40,920 bases of DNA from Eggerthella sp. CAG:298 (GTDB taxonomy: Bacteria; Actinomycetota; Coriobacteriia; Coriobacteriales; Eggerthellaceae), in assembly GCA_000435675.1 (NCBI GenBank), contig FR895140.1:1-40920 (forward strand). Direction: 5' to 3'. Positions within the stretch are counted from its first letter, which is position 1. Every line of letters starts with the position of its first letter. Below are positions 17,601 to 24,348 of this stretch, in pieces. The notes under the pieces are model-generated. The model did no database searches, was not told the origin of the DNA, and was given only the letters and a program-made list of their open reading frames with translations. Both the position numbers and the translations under genes were made by a program.

Positions 17601-18507
17601 AGAGGCTGAACAGGGGAGGTTCGGTATTGAAAGCGCTCTCCTGGTCTTCGCTTTGCGCCTGTGTTTCGTTCCCATCATCCAGCACTATTTCGATCGCTCC
17701 TCCGAGTGGCGAAGCGCTTATGCAGATCGAGCCGTTTTGATAGACATATTGCGAAAGCTCGCTGCCTCCTTGCGTAACGCGAATGGTCTCGACATGCGAG
17801 GCTTTCTCTTCGTCATCGAAGAGCTTGAGGTTGATCGTAGGAGTGTCGGCGCTGAAAACCTGCTCGAGGGTCTTCTCGGAAGCAACACCATCGATCGATT
17901 TTACGATCTTCACGTTTACGGGAAGCTCGGTGCGCTTTTGGTCGATCGGCACATACCACGCAACAGTAAGGTCGTCCTCGGCGTAGTGAGCGGGGAGCTC
18001 TACGATGCCCTCTTCAGCGTTATAGGTTGCCTCGGTGGTGATATCCTGCGTGCCTTTTCCCATTTCGCTCGTGCTCGCATAGTCTTTGAGCACACGAAAG
18101 CGCCCTTCATCGCTTGAGGTGGCAAGAAGCGCGGGGTGGCAGTTCGCGCGGATATAAGTATGCTCGCTATCGCACCACCTCTCGCCTGAGCTAACGGAGG
18201 TAAGATCGATGGTTCGATCGGTGAAGGGTACGTTCGGCTCTATCTGATCAGGCTCGGCGAAATGATAGAGTATGCGTGCCGCAGAATGGTGCGCCTCATC
18301 GGCCTCTGCGGGCGAAGCGATTCCCGGTAAGGCCAGGCAGGCAAGGCATGCCCCTAGGCAGAGCGCCATGAAAAGGTGCACGAATCGTTTTGTTCGCTGG
18401 GGGCGTCTTTGCTGTTCAGCGCGCAAGCAGCAGCGAGAAGCGCTCAGCGTTTGCGCAGATGATCGCAAGAAAGTGTGGAGATGAAGAGGCGAACCAAGAT
18501 GAGGCAT
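14629..18507 (-). CDS. SpaA/CnaB- and VaFE-domain surface adhesin or pilin with KTG sorting signal
   Basis: Large secreted wall protein, 1292 aa. A long basic n-region and hydrophobic signal segment (about 40-62) come first, then a Cys-containing unique N-domain (about 90-450). Several SpaA/CnaB-like domains follow (about 455-955) with E-box motifs such as YYVKELSSPSGF, YEIRETKAPTGY, YTLTEVSAGDGY and YTLEELP, which can form Lys-Asn isopeptide bonds. Two VaFE repeats (about 960-1200, one reading DTVAFENLSPGKSY) precede a Pro-rich linker. The end is FAKTG (1237-1241), a hydrophobic helix and a basic tail. ATG 18507 has GAAGGAAG upstream; GTG 18522 is an alternative start. First gene of the operon, coupled by ATGA to the next. 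Likely substrate of the downstream class B sortase. Confidence 0.88.
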   Translation of the reverse strand: MPHLGSPLHLHTFLRSSAQTLSASRCCLRAEQQRRPQRTKRFVHLFMALCLGACLACLALPGIASPAEADEAHHSAARILYHFAEPDQIEPNVPFTDRTIDLTSVSSGERWCDSEHTYIRANCHPALLATSSDEGRFRVLKDYASTSEMGKGTQDITTEATYNAEEGIVELPAHYAEDDLTVAWYVPIDQKRTELPVNVKIVKSIDGVASEKTLEQVFSADTPTINLKLFDDEEKASHVETIRVTQGGSELSQYVYQNGSICISASPLGGAIEIVLDDGNETQAQSEDQESAFNTEPPLFSLFSAANPVVGERFSIDADSAFIRTCEPGGNMATVMGWPEKSSTYGFAIHFTRCANPEVVNADQRHVAPGGVVHTPGGGSYDYTYVKGWHFAWGECGGNVDNNGAGEPKVQSGWVEVTAVDYATQTVNYRFFLDVCSDIDGHNMQNIVGTFQVHEDLVGYLKLDKQSILPDISDNNPCYSLAGAKYGIYADEACTDLKQTLTTDAQGCARSKALPVGTYYVKELSSPSGFALDTVPHEAIVSAGKTNEVTLDEVPQNDPTPILLAKHDSDYAYNDSYNNIQGGASSFAGAEFTIRFFPTLESEYGKVEPLRTWVVTTDERGIIDLRKGDGCKIGGDDFFYDTTGTITLPIGSYEIRETKAPTGYKINESAVVRTVTGCASSVEAVSSYNTPIIADSIMRGGLELEKRDAESGLQSALGSGTLDNTTFTITNNNSHEVKVDGIFYQPGEVCATLVAKEGKAALAPTTLPYGEYTLTEVSAGDGYNLSDSDPRPFSITADGQIVRFSDSAEDAHEGAFKNFVKRGDINFIKVREANNERLVGVPFKITSQTTGEVHVVVTDANGEIDTSSAFVKHTHETNANDEEEGRKADRGVWFGKASDTFTTEARDDLGALPYDTYTLEELPCAANEGLELVTTTFSIYREKQRLDFGVIENHDPAQPWIVTTASDANDHDKLVSIAQEGAINDHVRYGNLKANSTYTLRATLVDPETGSQLEGAAGETTFTPSAASGTTEVKILLDGLTEAPQDVVVYETLLKDDEVVLEHHERDNSEQTVSTTKPRIATTALDESDGDHEILNDAEVHVIDTVAFENLSPGKSYRVIGTLMKKEANEQGEVQAVPLTDETGAAISSETTFTPQAEHGSIEVSFNFNASALEPGAELVVYEKLLCNETEIATHEDPEDENQTVRVVAPEEPPAPSNPDEPAPASETPTPEQKGTFAKTGSALLPLLIAAGVIVLIGISFIRISCLHRKKAQSITAAIAANMLGSSERISQ

Positions 18508-18522
18508 AAGAACTTCCTTCAC

Positions 18523-18653
18523 TCAGGGCGGAATGCTTGTTTACGCTTTAGTGTGAAAGTCGAACCTCAATAAAACTTGAAAAATTTCTGATGTAATATG
18601 AAGAGCTAACTTACAAAAATTTGAACTTTTTCTGAATTGCGTAAGGGGAGACC
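18523..18653. promoter_or_regulatory. AT-rich divergent promoter region
   Basis: 131 bp between the divergently transcribed surface-protein operon (-) and gshA-like gene (+), clearly more AT-rich than the flanks. It contains two related stretches, TTGAAAAATTTCTGATG (from 18577) and AAATTTGAACTTTTTCTGAA (from about 18616). TAATAT occurs at 18594-18599. No -35/-10 pair with standard spacing can be fixed for either strand. The two related stretches may be operator half-sites. Confidence 0.4.
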
Positions 18654-19949
18654 ATGACGGAAGCTGAAAAGAATCGCTCATCGCTCATCGCATATTTCGA
18701 ATCGGGATCGAAGGAGAACGATCGGAAACTCGGCGTCGAGGTCGAGCATTTCATCATCGTGACCAGCGACGGGACCCCTTTCACCTATGCAGCGCAGGGC
18801 TCTATTCCTGGGGTGCATGAGGTGCTCGAACATCTGCTTTCCACCTATCCGATCATCTACCAGAATTCAGAAGGTGAACTGATCGGTTGCGCCAATGAAG
18901 AGGCATCGATCACCCTCGAACCCTCTTCTCAGATAGAGATCTCGATCGCGCCGTTTTCCGAAGTGGCGCGGATCGAAGCTGCCTACGAGCACTTTCGCGC
19001 TGCGATCGACCCGTACCTTTCTGCGCATGGGGCGAAGCTGGTGAATGCGGGCTACCACCCTACGCGCAAGGCAGAAGAGCTCACGCTTATTCCTAAAGAA
19101 CGATATCGCCTGATGGACAAGCATTTTGCAAACCTGGGAACGCTCGGTTTGCGCATGATGCGCGCCTCGGCTTCCACGCAGGTCTCGATCGATTACGCCA
19201 GCGAAGCAGATGCTGTGCGTAAGATGCGCATCGCAAGCGCGCTCGCTCCGATCCTTGGCGCGATAGCGGACAACGTGGCGGTATACGAGCGTGAAGTGGG
19301 TGCCTATCCGCTCGTTCGCCTAGCGGTATGGCGCAATGTCGACGATGATCGCTGTGGTGTGGTGCCGGGTGTTTTCAAGCCAGGGTTCGGGTTCGGAGCG
19401 TATGCCGATTGGTTGCTTTCAACCTCGCCTATTTTCATCAATGCGAAGCAGCCGGATGGAACCACCGTGGAACAGGCGGAGTCTACGCGCAGCGCGGGCG
19501 AGATCTACGAGAATACCGCCATGACGAAGGCTGATATCGAGCATCTTATTTCCATGTTCTGGCCCGATGTTCGTTTGAAGCGTTTTGTCGAGATACGTCC
19601 AGCGGATTCCTTGCCGCAGGAGTATCTGACGGGCTATGCCGCGCTCATAAAGGGGCTCTTTTATAGCGAGGAGAGCATGCGTGCGCTCGAGCAGGAGCTC
19701 GGTGTTTGCCAAGATGCGCAAGGTGAAGATATCTGGCCGCTTGATGAGCGAGCAGTGGAAGATGCGATCGATGCGATTCGTTCGCGCGGGTATGAAGCGC
19801 GTTTCTATGGCGAGAAGGCAAAGAGCTTGCGCGACTGGATCGAACTCCTCTTCAATCTTGCACGAACGGCGTTGTCTGAAAACGAGCGATCCTATCTCAA
19901 AGGCATTGAAGCATTTGCTCTGAGCAAAGCATGGAAGCTTAATGGGTAG
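18654..19949 (+). CDS. gshA: Glutamate-cysteine ligase (GCS2/EgtA-like family)
   Basis: ATP-dependent ligase joining glutamate and cysteine (first step of glutathione) or serving a related gamma-glutamyl thiol pathway. It is 431 aa. The N-terminal K-L-G-V-E-V-E-H-F motif (about 24-32) is the conserved metal/ATP strand of this fold. EPSSQIEISIAP (about 89-100) and RMMRASASTQVSIDY (about 169-183) are the other two diagnostic blocks, followed by FVEIRPADSLP (about 308-318). ATG 18654 follows AAGGGGAG. The plant/actinobacterial-type architecture leaves open whether the product is glutathione or ergothioneine-related; no partner gene such as gshB is adjacent. Confidence 0.85.
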   Translation: MTEAEKNRSSLIAYFESGSKENDRKLGVEVEHFIIVTSDGTPFTYAAQGSIPGVHEVLEHLLSTYPIIYQNSEGELIGCANEEASITLEPSSQIEISIAPFSEVARIEAAYEHFRAAIDPYLSAHGAKLVNAGYHPTRKAEELTLIPKERYRLMDKHFANLGTLGLRMMRASASTQVSIDYASEADAVRKMRIASALAPILGAIADNVAVYEREVGAYPLVRLAVWRNVDDDRCGVVPGVFKPGFGFGAYADWLLSTSPIFINAKQPDGTTVEQAESTRSAGEIYENTAMTKADIEHLISMFWPDVRLKRFVEIRPADSLPQEYLTGYAALIKGLFYSEESMRALEQELGVCQDAQGEDIWPLDERAVEDAIDAIRSRGYEARFYGEKAKSLRDWIELLFNLARTALSENERSYLKGIEAFALSKAWKLNG

Positions 19950-20071
19950 CCGTCTGTACAGGAATAGATAATTTCGATCAGGGAGAGCTGCATTCTTGAG
20001 CATTCAGAAGCATGAATAATCAAAGAGTTGCTACAATTACAGGCATATAAAAATCGACGAGAGGAGTAGCC

Positions 20072-20677
20072 ATGGAGAAAACTTCGTGGTCATGGGCACA
20101 AAAGGGCATCATTGCGCTTTTTGCTGCAGTGATTGCCTGCTGCTGCGTGTTCCTTGCAGGGTGCGCTGAAAACAGCGAAGAGGCTGTTCGAAATGTTGTT
20201 ACGACCGAACTTGATGCGGTCAAGAATTCCGACACTGAAACGATCGAAGCGATCGCAGGTGATTCAAGTGAGTTCCAAGCATTGAGCACGTATGGCATTT
20301 CTGCAACTGATGCGTATGAAGCAGTGTTCAATGGTTTTGATTACAAGATCGAAAGCGTTAAGGTTGACGGCGACAAGGCAGTTGTTGGCGTGAAGCTTAC
20401 TGCGAAAGACTTGACGAAGTTCCAGAGTGCATTGGTTGAGGCAGCTCAGAATCTTGCGAAAGATAGCTCTTTCACCAGCATGACCACTCAGGAAATGAAT
20501 CAGGCGATCGGTAAGCTGGTTCTCGATACGATCAAGGACCTTCCGACTACCGAGACCGATACGGTTGAGCTTGATGTGGTAAAGAAGGATGGCAAGTGGC
20601 AGCTTTCAAACAGCGCGGGTGTGGCGCTGCAGGAAGCACTGTTCCCTTCGAGCGTTATGAGCTCCATGGGCAACTAG
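20072..20677 (+). CDS. Lipoprotein of unknown function (DUF5105-like)
   Basis: 201 aa. The N-terminus has a hydrophobic segment ending in the lipobox LAGC (Cys31), so it should be a lipid-anchored extracytoplasmic protein. The rest is an alpha+beta domain with an N-terminal helix (SEEAVRNVVTTELDAVKNSD), then strands such as YKIESVKVDGDKAVVGVKL and DTVELDVVKKDGKWQLS. This pattern resembles small NTF2-like or DUF5105/DUF4878 lipoproteins. ATG 20072 has GAGAGGAG upstream. A strong terminator follows, so it is probably monocistronic. Ligand and role are unknown. Confidence 0.82.
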   Translation: MEKTSWSWAQKGIIALFAAVIACCCVFLAGCAENSEEAVRNVVTTELDAVKNSDTETIEAIAGDSSEFQALSTYGISATDAYEAVFNGFDYKIESVKVDGDKAVVGVKLTAKDLTKFQSALVEAAQNLAKDSSFTSMTTQEMNQAIGKLVLDTIKDLPTTETDTVELDVVKKDGKWQLSNSAGVALQEALFPSSVMSSMGN

Positions 20678-20706
20678 GGGTAACTGCACGTATCTTCCAA
20701 GAGATG

Positions 20707-20741
20707 AAGAAGCCCGGGCAATGTGCTCGGGCTTCTTTTTG
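20707..20741 (+). terminator. Rho-independent terminator after the lipoprotein gene
   Basis: AAGAAGCCCG (20707-20716) pairs with CGGGCTTCTT (20728-20737). The stem can continue through a G-T wobble and GCA/TGC. It is followed by a T-run. Confidence 0.92.
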
Positions 20742-20786
20742 TTTTTTGGAAAAGTGAGGTATTGCAATAGGGCAAAGTGGTAAGTC

Positions 20787-21629
20787 TTAGAAGTCGATCT
20801 CATCCGCATCCCAGAAGCGCCCTGTGGGGTTCTCCTGTGCGGAAATGACCGCCATTTCTTCAGGGGTGAGTTCGAAGTCGAAGACTTCGAGGTTCTGTTT
20901 CATGCGCTCGATGTTGCCCGACTTCGGAAGGGGAAGCATGCCGAGCTGGATGAGCCACCGCAAGCACACCTGCGCGTTCGATTTTCCATAACGCGCACCG
21001 ATCTCCGCGATTGCTTCGTTCGTGAGGGTCTTGCCCCGTCCAAGTGGGCTCCACGCTTCAACTACCAGGTCGCGCTCAAGGCAGTACTCGAGCGTTTCTG
21101 CTTGAATGCGTCCGGGATAGAACTCGATCTGATCGACCATCGGTTCGATCTCGGCATGCTTCAAAAGCGCTTCGATATGATGTGGTTTGAAGTTTGAAAG
21201 CCCGATCGCGCGTACAGCGCCATTCTTGTAGAGATCCTCAAGAGCGCGCCAGGTATCCGCATTGATGGCCTCGGCTTCGGCGCCGAATTGCTTTTCGTTC
21301 GCAGGCCAGTGAATCAAGAAAAGATCGAGATAGTCCACGCCCAGGCGTTCGCACGATGCGTTGAACGATTCCATGGTCTTGTCGTATCCACGATGCGTAT
21401 TCCAAACTTTCGACGTGATGAAGAGCTCTTCGCGCGGCACGCCACAAGTTGCAAGCGCACGCCCGATACCGGCTTCGTTCTCGTAAATTGCGGCGGTATC
21501 GATCAGGCGATAGCCAACCTCAACAGCATCGCATACCACGCGGCATGCTTCGTCGTCCGAGGTGTTGTAGGTGCCAAACCCAATGCGCGGCATGGTCACA
21601 CCGTTCTTCAACGTAAAAACATCTTGCAT
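20787..21629 (-). CDS. Aldo/keto reductase
   Basis: NADPH-dependent carbonyl reductase with a TIM-barrel AKR fold, 280 aa (normal). The catalytic tetrad is visible as Asp44, Tyr49, Lys74 and His107 (LIDTAAIYENE, ITSKVWNTH, LFLIHWP). The cofactor-binding end carries LPKSGNIERMKQNLEVFDF. ATG 21629 has GAAGGAG upstream. It most resembles the 2,5-diketo-gluconate/prostaglandin-F synthase-like bacterial AKRs, whose substrates are broad, so none is assigned. It is downstream of two SDR genes on the same strand but separated from them by a terminator. Confidence 0.93.
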   Translation of the reverse strand: MQDVFTLKNGVTMPRIGFGTYNTSDDEACRVVCDAVEVGYRLIDTAAIYENEAGIGRALATCGVPREELFITSKVWNTHRGYDKTMESFNASCERLGVDYLDLFLIHWPANEKQFGAEAEAINADTWRALEDLYKNGAVRAIGLSNFKPHHIEALLKHAEIEPMVDQIEFYPGRIQAETLEYCLERDLVVEAWSPLGRGKTLTNEAIAEIGARYGKSNAQVCLRWLIQLGMLPLPKSGNIERMKQNLEVFDFELTPEEMAVISAQENPTGRFWDADEIDF

Positions 21630-21668
21630 GTTTGAACTCCTTCAGTAGCTTGCCTTAACTATACCTAA

Positions 21669-21699
21669 AGATGACAAACTACCCGGTAATTTATCATCT
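21669..21699 (-). repeat. ACCGGGTA palindromic hairpin repeat, copy 1
   Basis: On the minus strand: AGATGATAAAT, loop TACCGGGTA, GTTTGTCATCT. The 11-bp stem contains two T-G wobbles, and the loop itself is nearly palindromic. The same loop and right arm recur at 26013-26039 and 31025-31055. It lies between the SDR terminator and the aldo/keto reductase start. Confidence 0.75.
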
Positions 21700-21710
21700 T
21701 TTTAGCGCAC

Positions 21711-21750
21711 AATAAAAGAAGCGGGACAGCTTCGTACTGCACCCGCTTCT
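21711..21750 (-). terminator. Rho-independent terminator of the SDR gene (minus strand)
   Basis: Read on the minus strand, AGAAGCGGG (21750-21742) pairs with CCCGCTTCT (21725-21717), followed by TTTATT. It starts about 28 bp after the SDR stop codon. Confidence 0.88.
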
Positions 21751-21777
21751 GTGGCTATTGATAGGTTGCGCTTTGGG

Positions 21778-22530
21778 TTACGAGCGGGAAAGGCCGTCCA
21801 CGGAAAGCACGTCGCCAGAAATGTAGCTCGCCTCGTCGGACGCAAGGAAGGCAAACGCGTTCGCGATATCCTCAGGCTCGCCCATGCGTCCGAGCGGGAT
21901 GGTCTTGATGAGCGGTTCGATGACCTCGCGAGGCAGCGCGTCGACCATATCGGTATGCGTAACGCCAGGTGCAACTGCATTCACACGAATCTTATGCGGC
22001 GCGAGTTCGCGCGCGAGCGACTTGGTGAGGCCATTCACTGCGAACTTCGAGGTGGGATAAGCGCATCCAGCAGGCTGGCCGTAGATGCTCACCATCGAAG
22101 AGGTGTTGATGATCGCACCACCCGTTCCTTGTTCGATCATGATGCGAGCAGCAGCCTGCGAACACACGAAGGTTGCTTCAACGTTGAGACGCATGACCTT
22201 CTGGAACTCTTCGAGCGTGTAGTCCACCAGCTTGGTGCGTGAATCAGTGCCAGCATTGTTCGCCAGGATGTCGAGTGAACCGAACGTATCGACCACGCTC
22301 TTGAAGGCAGCTGCGATCTCGTCAGGATCGGTAAGGGCAGGATGAAGGCCCATAACCGGAGCCTCAGGATCGTTCTGCTTGATCTTTTCGAGCGCTGCAT
22401 CAACGGTTTCTTGGCGTGATCCGAACAGGGCGACCTTCGCGCCTTCAGCAAGGAATTTCTCCACAATGCCGAATCCGATGCCACGCGTGCCGCCAGTTAC
22501 AATAGCGACTTTCCCTTCGAGCTTTCCCAT
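21778..22530 (-). CDS. Short-chain dehydrogenase/reductase, BaiA/FabG-like
   Basis: Classical SDR oxidoreductase, 250 aa. The dinucleotide motif TGGTRGIGFG (about 12-21), NNAG (about 90), catalytic Ser/Tyr/Lys (INTSSM; YPTSK) and the C-terminal VDG are present. The pattern ETVDAALEKIKQNDPE...LHPALTDPDEI resembles BaiA-type 3-alpha-hydroxysteroid dehydrogenases more than FabG, as far as I recall those sequences. ATG 22530 follows GAAAGAGG; the longer open frame to 22644 lacks a ribosome-binding site. It lies 148 bp after a second SDR gene on the same strand. The true substrate is not established. Confidence 0.9.
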   Translation of the reverse strand: MGKLEGKVAIVTGGTRGIGFGIVEKFLAEGAKVALFGSRQETVDAALEKIKQNDPEAPVMGLHPALTDPDEIAAAFKSVVDTFGSLDILANNAGTDSRTKLVDYTLEEFQKVMRLNVEATFVCSQAAARIMIEQGTGGAIINTSSMVSIYGQPAGCAYPTSKFAVNGLTKSLARELAPHKIRVNAVAPGVTHTDMVDALPREVIEPLIKTIPLGRMGEPEDIANAFAFLASDEASYISGDVLSVDGLSRS

Positions 22531-22619
22531 AGTAGACCTCTTTCGATCAGATATTTTTTGCAAGTGGCATAACGTTAGCATTGAAAACGAGGAAACGCGC
22601 GAATTGTAAATCGTTTGAA

Positions 22620-22652
22620 ACAAAGAGCCCGACATGCAAGGCACATCGGGCT
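22620..22652 (-). terminator. Rho-independent terminator of the second SDR gene (minus strand)
   Basis: Minus strand: AGCCCGA (22652-22646) pairs with TCGGGCT (22632-22626), followed by CTTTGTTT. It sits between the two SDR genes, so the downstream SDR probably needs its own promoter. Confidence 0.8.
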
Positions 22653-22678
22653 TGGTGAAGCGGAGTTATGAGCGCGAA

Positions 22679-23479
22679 CTAGGGACGCAGACCCATGCCA
22701 CCTTCCAACGTGATGGTCTCGCCGGACATGAACCTGAAGTCAGGCGATGCGAGTTGAACGCAGGGGCGACCGATCTCGGTCTCGACGTTACCATAGTGGC
22801 CCATCGGAGGCATGTGGACGTTCGTTTCGAACGCATCGGGGTAAGCCTCAGCAAAGTTTTCGAGCTGTGCAGTCCAAGCGAGCGGGCAGATAACGTTCAC
22901 ATTGATGTCATCTGCGCCCCATTCATTGGCTGCGACGCGCGTGAGGCCACGAATGCCTTCCTTTGCAGCAGCGTAGGAACACTGTCCAACATTGCCGAAG
23001 AGCCCTGCTCCAGAGGCGAAGTTGATAACGGTACCCTTGGTCTCTTTCAGGTGCGGATAGCATGCCTGCATGTAGTAGAACGCAGCATAGAGGCCAGAAT
23101 AGATCGCCAGGTCGAACTGGTCGGTCGTATGTTCAGCAAGGGAAACGCCCGAAGCAGAAGCCTGTGCGTTGTTGATGAGCACATCGATGCGGCCGAATTC
23201 TTCGATGGTCTTATCGATGACGTTCTGCACGGTTGCGGCGTTGTCGTTGCCAGCGCTCACGTCTGCTTGGATCGGAAGCACCTTGATGCCGTAGAGACGC
23301 TCGAGCTCCTCTTTCGCATCTTCGAGCTTCTGGACGTTACGCCCAGTGATGACCAGGTTTGCGCCTTCTTTTGCGTATGCGGTAGCGATGCCATAGCCGA
23401 TCGATCCGCATGAGCCGTCCTTCAAGACAGCGCGGCCGCCGCCGGTGATGATAGCGGTCTTACCTTCGAGAAATCCCAT
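22679..23479 (-). CDS. Short-chain dehydrogenase/reductase with an insertion in the Gly-rich loop
   Basis: Classical SDR, 266 aa, NAD(P)-dependent. The catalytic Tyr/Lys are in CSYAAAKEG, the Ser in NFASGAG, and NNAQ replaces the usual NNAG. The nucleotide-binding loop is TGGGR...SIGYGIA with about ten extra residues (AVLKDGSCGS) between the first and last glycines, which is unusual. ATG 23479 is preceded by GGAGAAGG. The C-terminus has SGETITLEGGMGLRP. Possible roles include steroid/bile-acid or enoyl-type reductions; neither is proven. It is read toward the BaiA-like SDR. Confidence 0.9.
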   Translation of the reverse strand: MGFLEGKTAIITGGGRAVLKDGSCGSIGYGIATAYAKEGANLVITGRNVQKLEDAKEELERLYGIKVLPIQADVSAGNDNAATVQNVIDKTIEEFGRIDVLINNAQASASGVSLAEHTTDQFDLAIYSGLYAAFYYMQACYPHLKETKGTVINFASGAGLFGNVGQCSYAAAKEGIRGLTRVAANEWGADDINVNVICPLAWTAQLENFAEAYPDAFETNVHMPPMGHYGNVETEIGRPCVQLASPDFRFMSGETITLEGGMGLRP

Positions 23480-23765
23480 GGACCTTCTCCTATCCCAGAA
23501 AGATGAATAACGAGCTGAGGTTCAAAAATCTCAACTAGGTCGAGTCTATTAAAACTCGATCGCGTGCGAACTTCGAAGCAGGCAGTTAAGCGTCAGAAGG
23601 GCACTTTATTCCGCTAAAGGGTCGCATGTTCGGAGGCGGTAAAATTACACACCGGTTACGGTTTACTCATTTCTGGCAAAGCCTGAAGCGCGGGACTGAA
23701 AAGCAGCTACACTAATATGCGCAGGGAATGCAAGTGATCACAGGAAAAGAAGGGTGGTGCCTCTC
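23480..23765. other. Divergent intergenic region, no gene seen
   Basis: 286 bp between the second SDR (-) and the phasin-like gene (+). TAATAT at about 23715-23720 is a possible -10 for the rightward gene. No convincing -35, riboswitch or short gene was found. Confidence 0.4.
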
Positions 23766-24089
23766 ATGGCAGATATTCGTGATGGGTTCAAAGATATTTT
23801 TCTCGCGGGTGTGGGTGCACTGGCCTATGGTGGCGAGCGCGCCAATGAGCTCGTGAACAATCTTATCGAAAAAGGGGAGCTTACGGTTGAGCAGGGCAAA
23901 GAGCTCAATACCGAGCTCAAGCATAAGGCGAATGACGCCTTTGGTCAGATGCGTGATGAAGCACTAGCTGCGCAGCTTCAGGCTATGACCCCTGAACAGC
24001 GTGCAGACTTTGTTGCAAAGGTGAACGAACTTGCGAACAAGGTCACCGATGATGCTGCTGCAGCAGCAGTTAAGGACGCCGCCGAATAG
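23766..24089 (+). CDS. Phasin-like protein (COG3937 type)
   Basis: 107 aa, predicted almost entirely alpha-helical. The sequence MADIRDGFKDIFLAGVGALAYGGERANELVNNLIEKGELTVEQGKELNTEL matches the small 'phasin/polyhydroxyalkanoate regulator' family: an amphipathic N-terminal helix, LIEKGELT-type turn, then a coiled-coil end. In Gram-positive anaerobes without PHA synthesis such proteins have unclear roles, perhaps surface-active or chaperone-like. ATG 23766 is chosen over an in-frame GTG at 23754 because AAGGGTGG lies at a suitable distance. A strong terminator follows at 24205. Confidence 0.8.
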   Translation: MADIRDGFKDIFLAGVGALAYGGERANELVNNLIEKGELTVEQGKELNTELKHKANDAFGQMRDEALAAQLQAMTPEQRADFVAKVNELANKVTDDAAAAAVKDAAE

Positions 24090-24204
24090 CACGCTATCGA
24101 GTGTTCGCGTATCTGTGGGGGCAGGTGCGCGAAGGGCATTCGGAAGTGCTGCTCATGCTAAAACCAGCACGTGAGGCGCGGGGGCGCCGGTGAAGCGTGC
24201 AGGA

Positions 24205-24246
24205 GAAAAGCGTATGGATCGAACGGTTCATACGCTTTTCATTTTG
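24205..24246 (+). terminator. Rho-independent terminator after the phasin-like gene
   Basis: GAAAAGCGTATG (24205-24216) pairs perfectly with CATACGCTTTTC (24229-24240), followed by ATTTTG. The flanking 24090-24204 holds no recognisable gene. Confidence 0.88.
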
Positions 24247-24348
24247 GGCCGATCACAGGCTCGTGCCCTGCTTGCTTACGAGTTTGCAATCTAAAAGCGC
24301 ACGTGTTTCATTCGCGCTACAATAACAGCAGGAAGAAGAAGGGGGATC

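Noticed and set aside
15115..18117. Several plus-strand frames of 120-294 codons inside the SpaA/VaFE gene
   Set aside because: The minus-strand frame has clear domains over its full length. The plus-strand frames are mirror images of its codon pattern.
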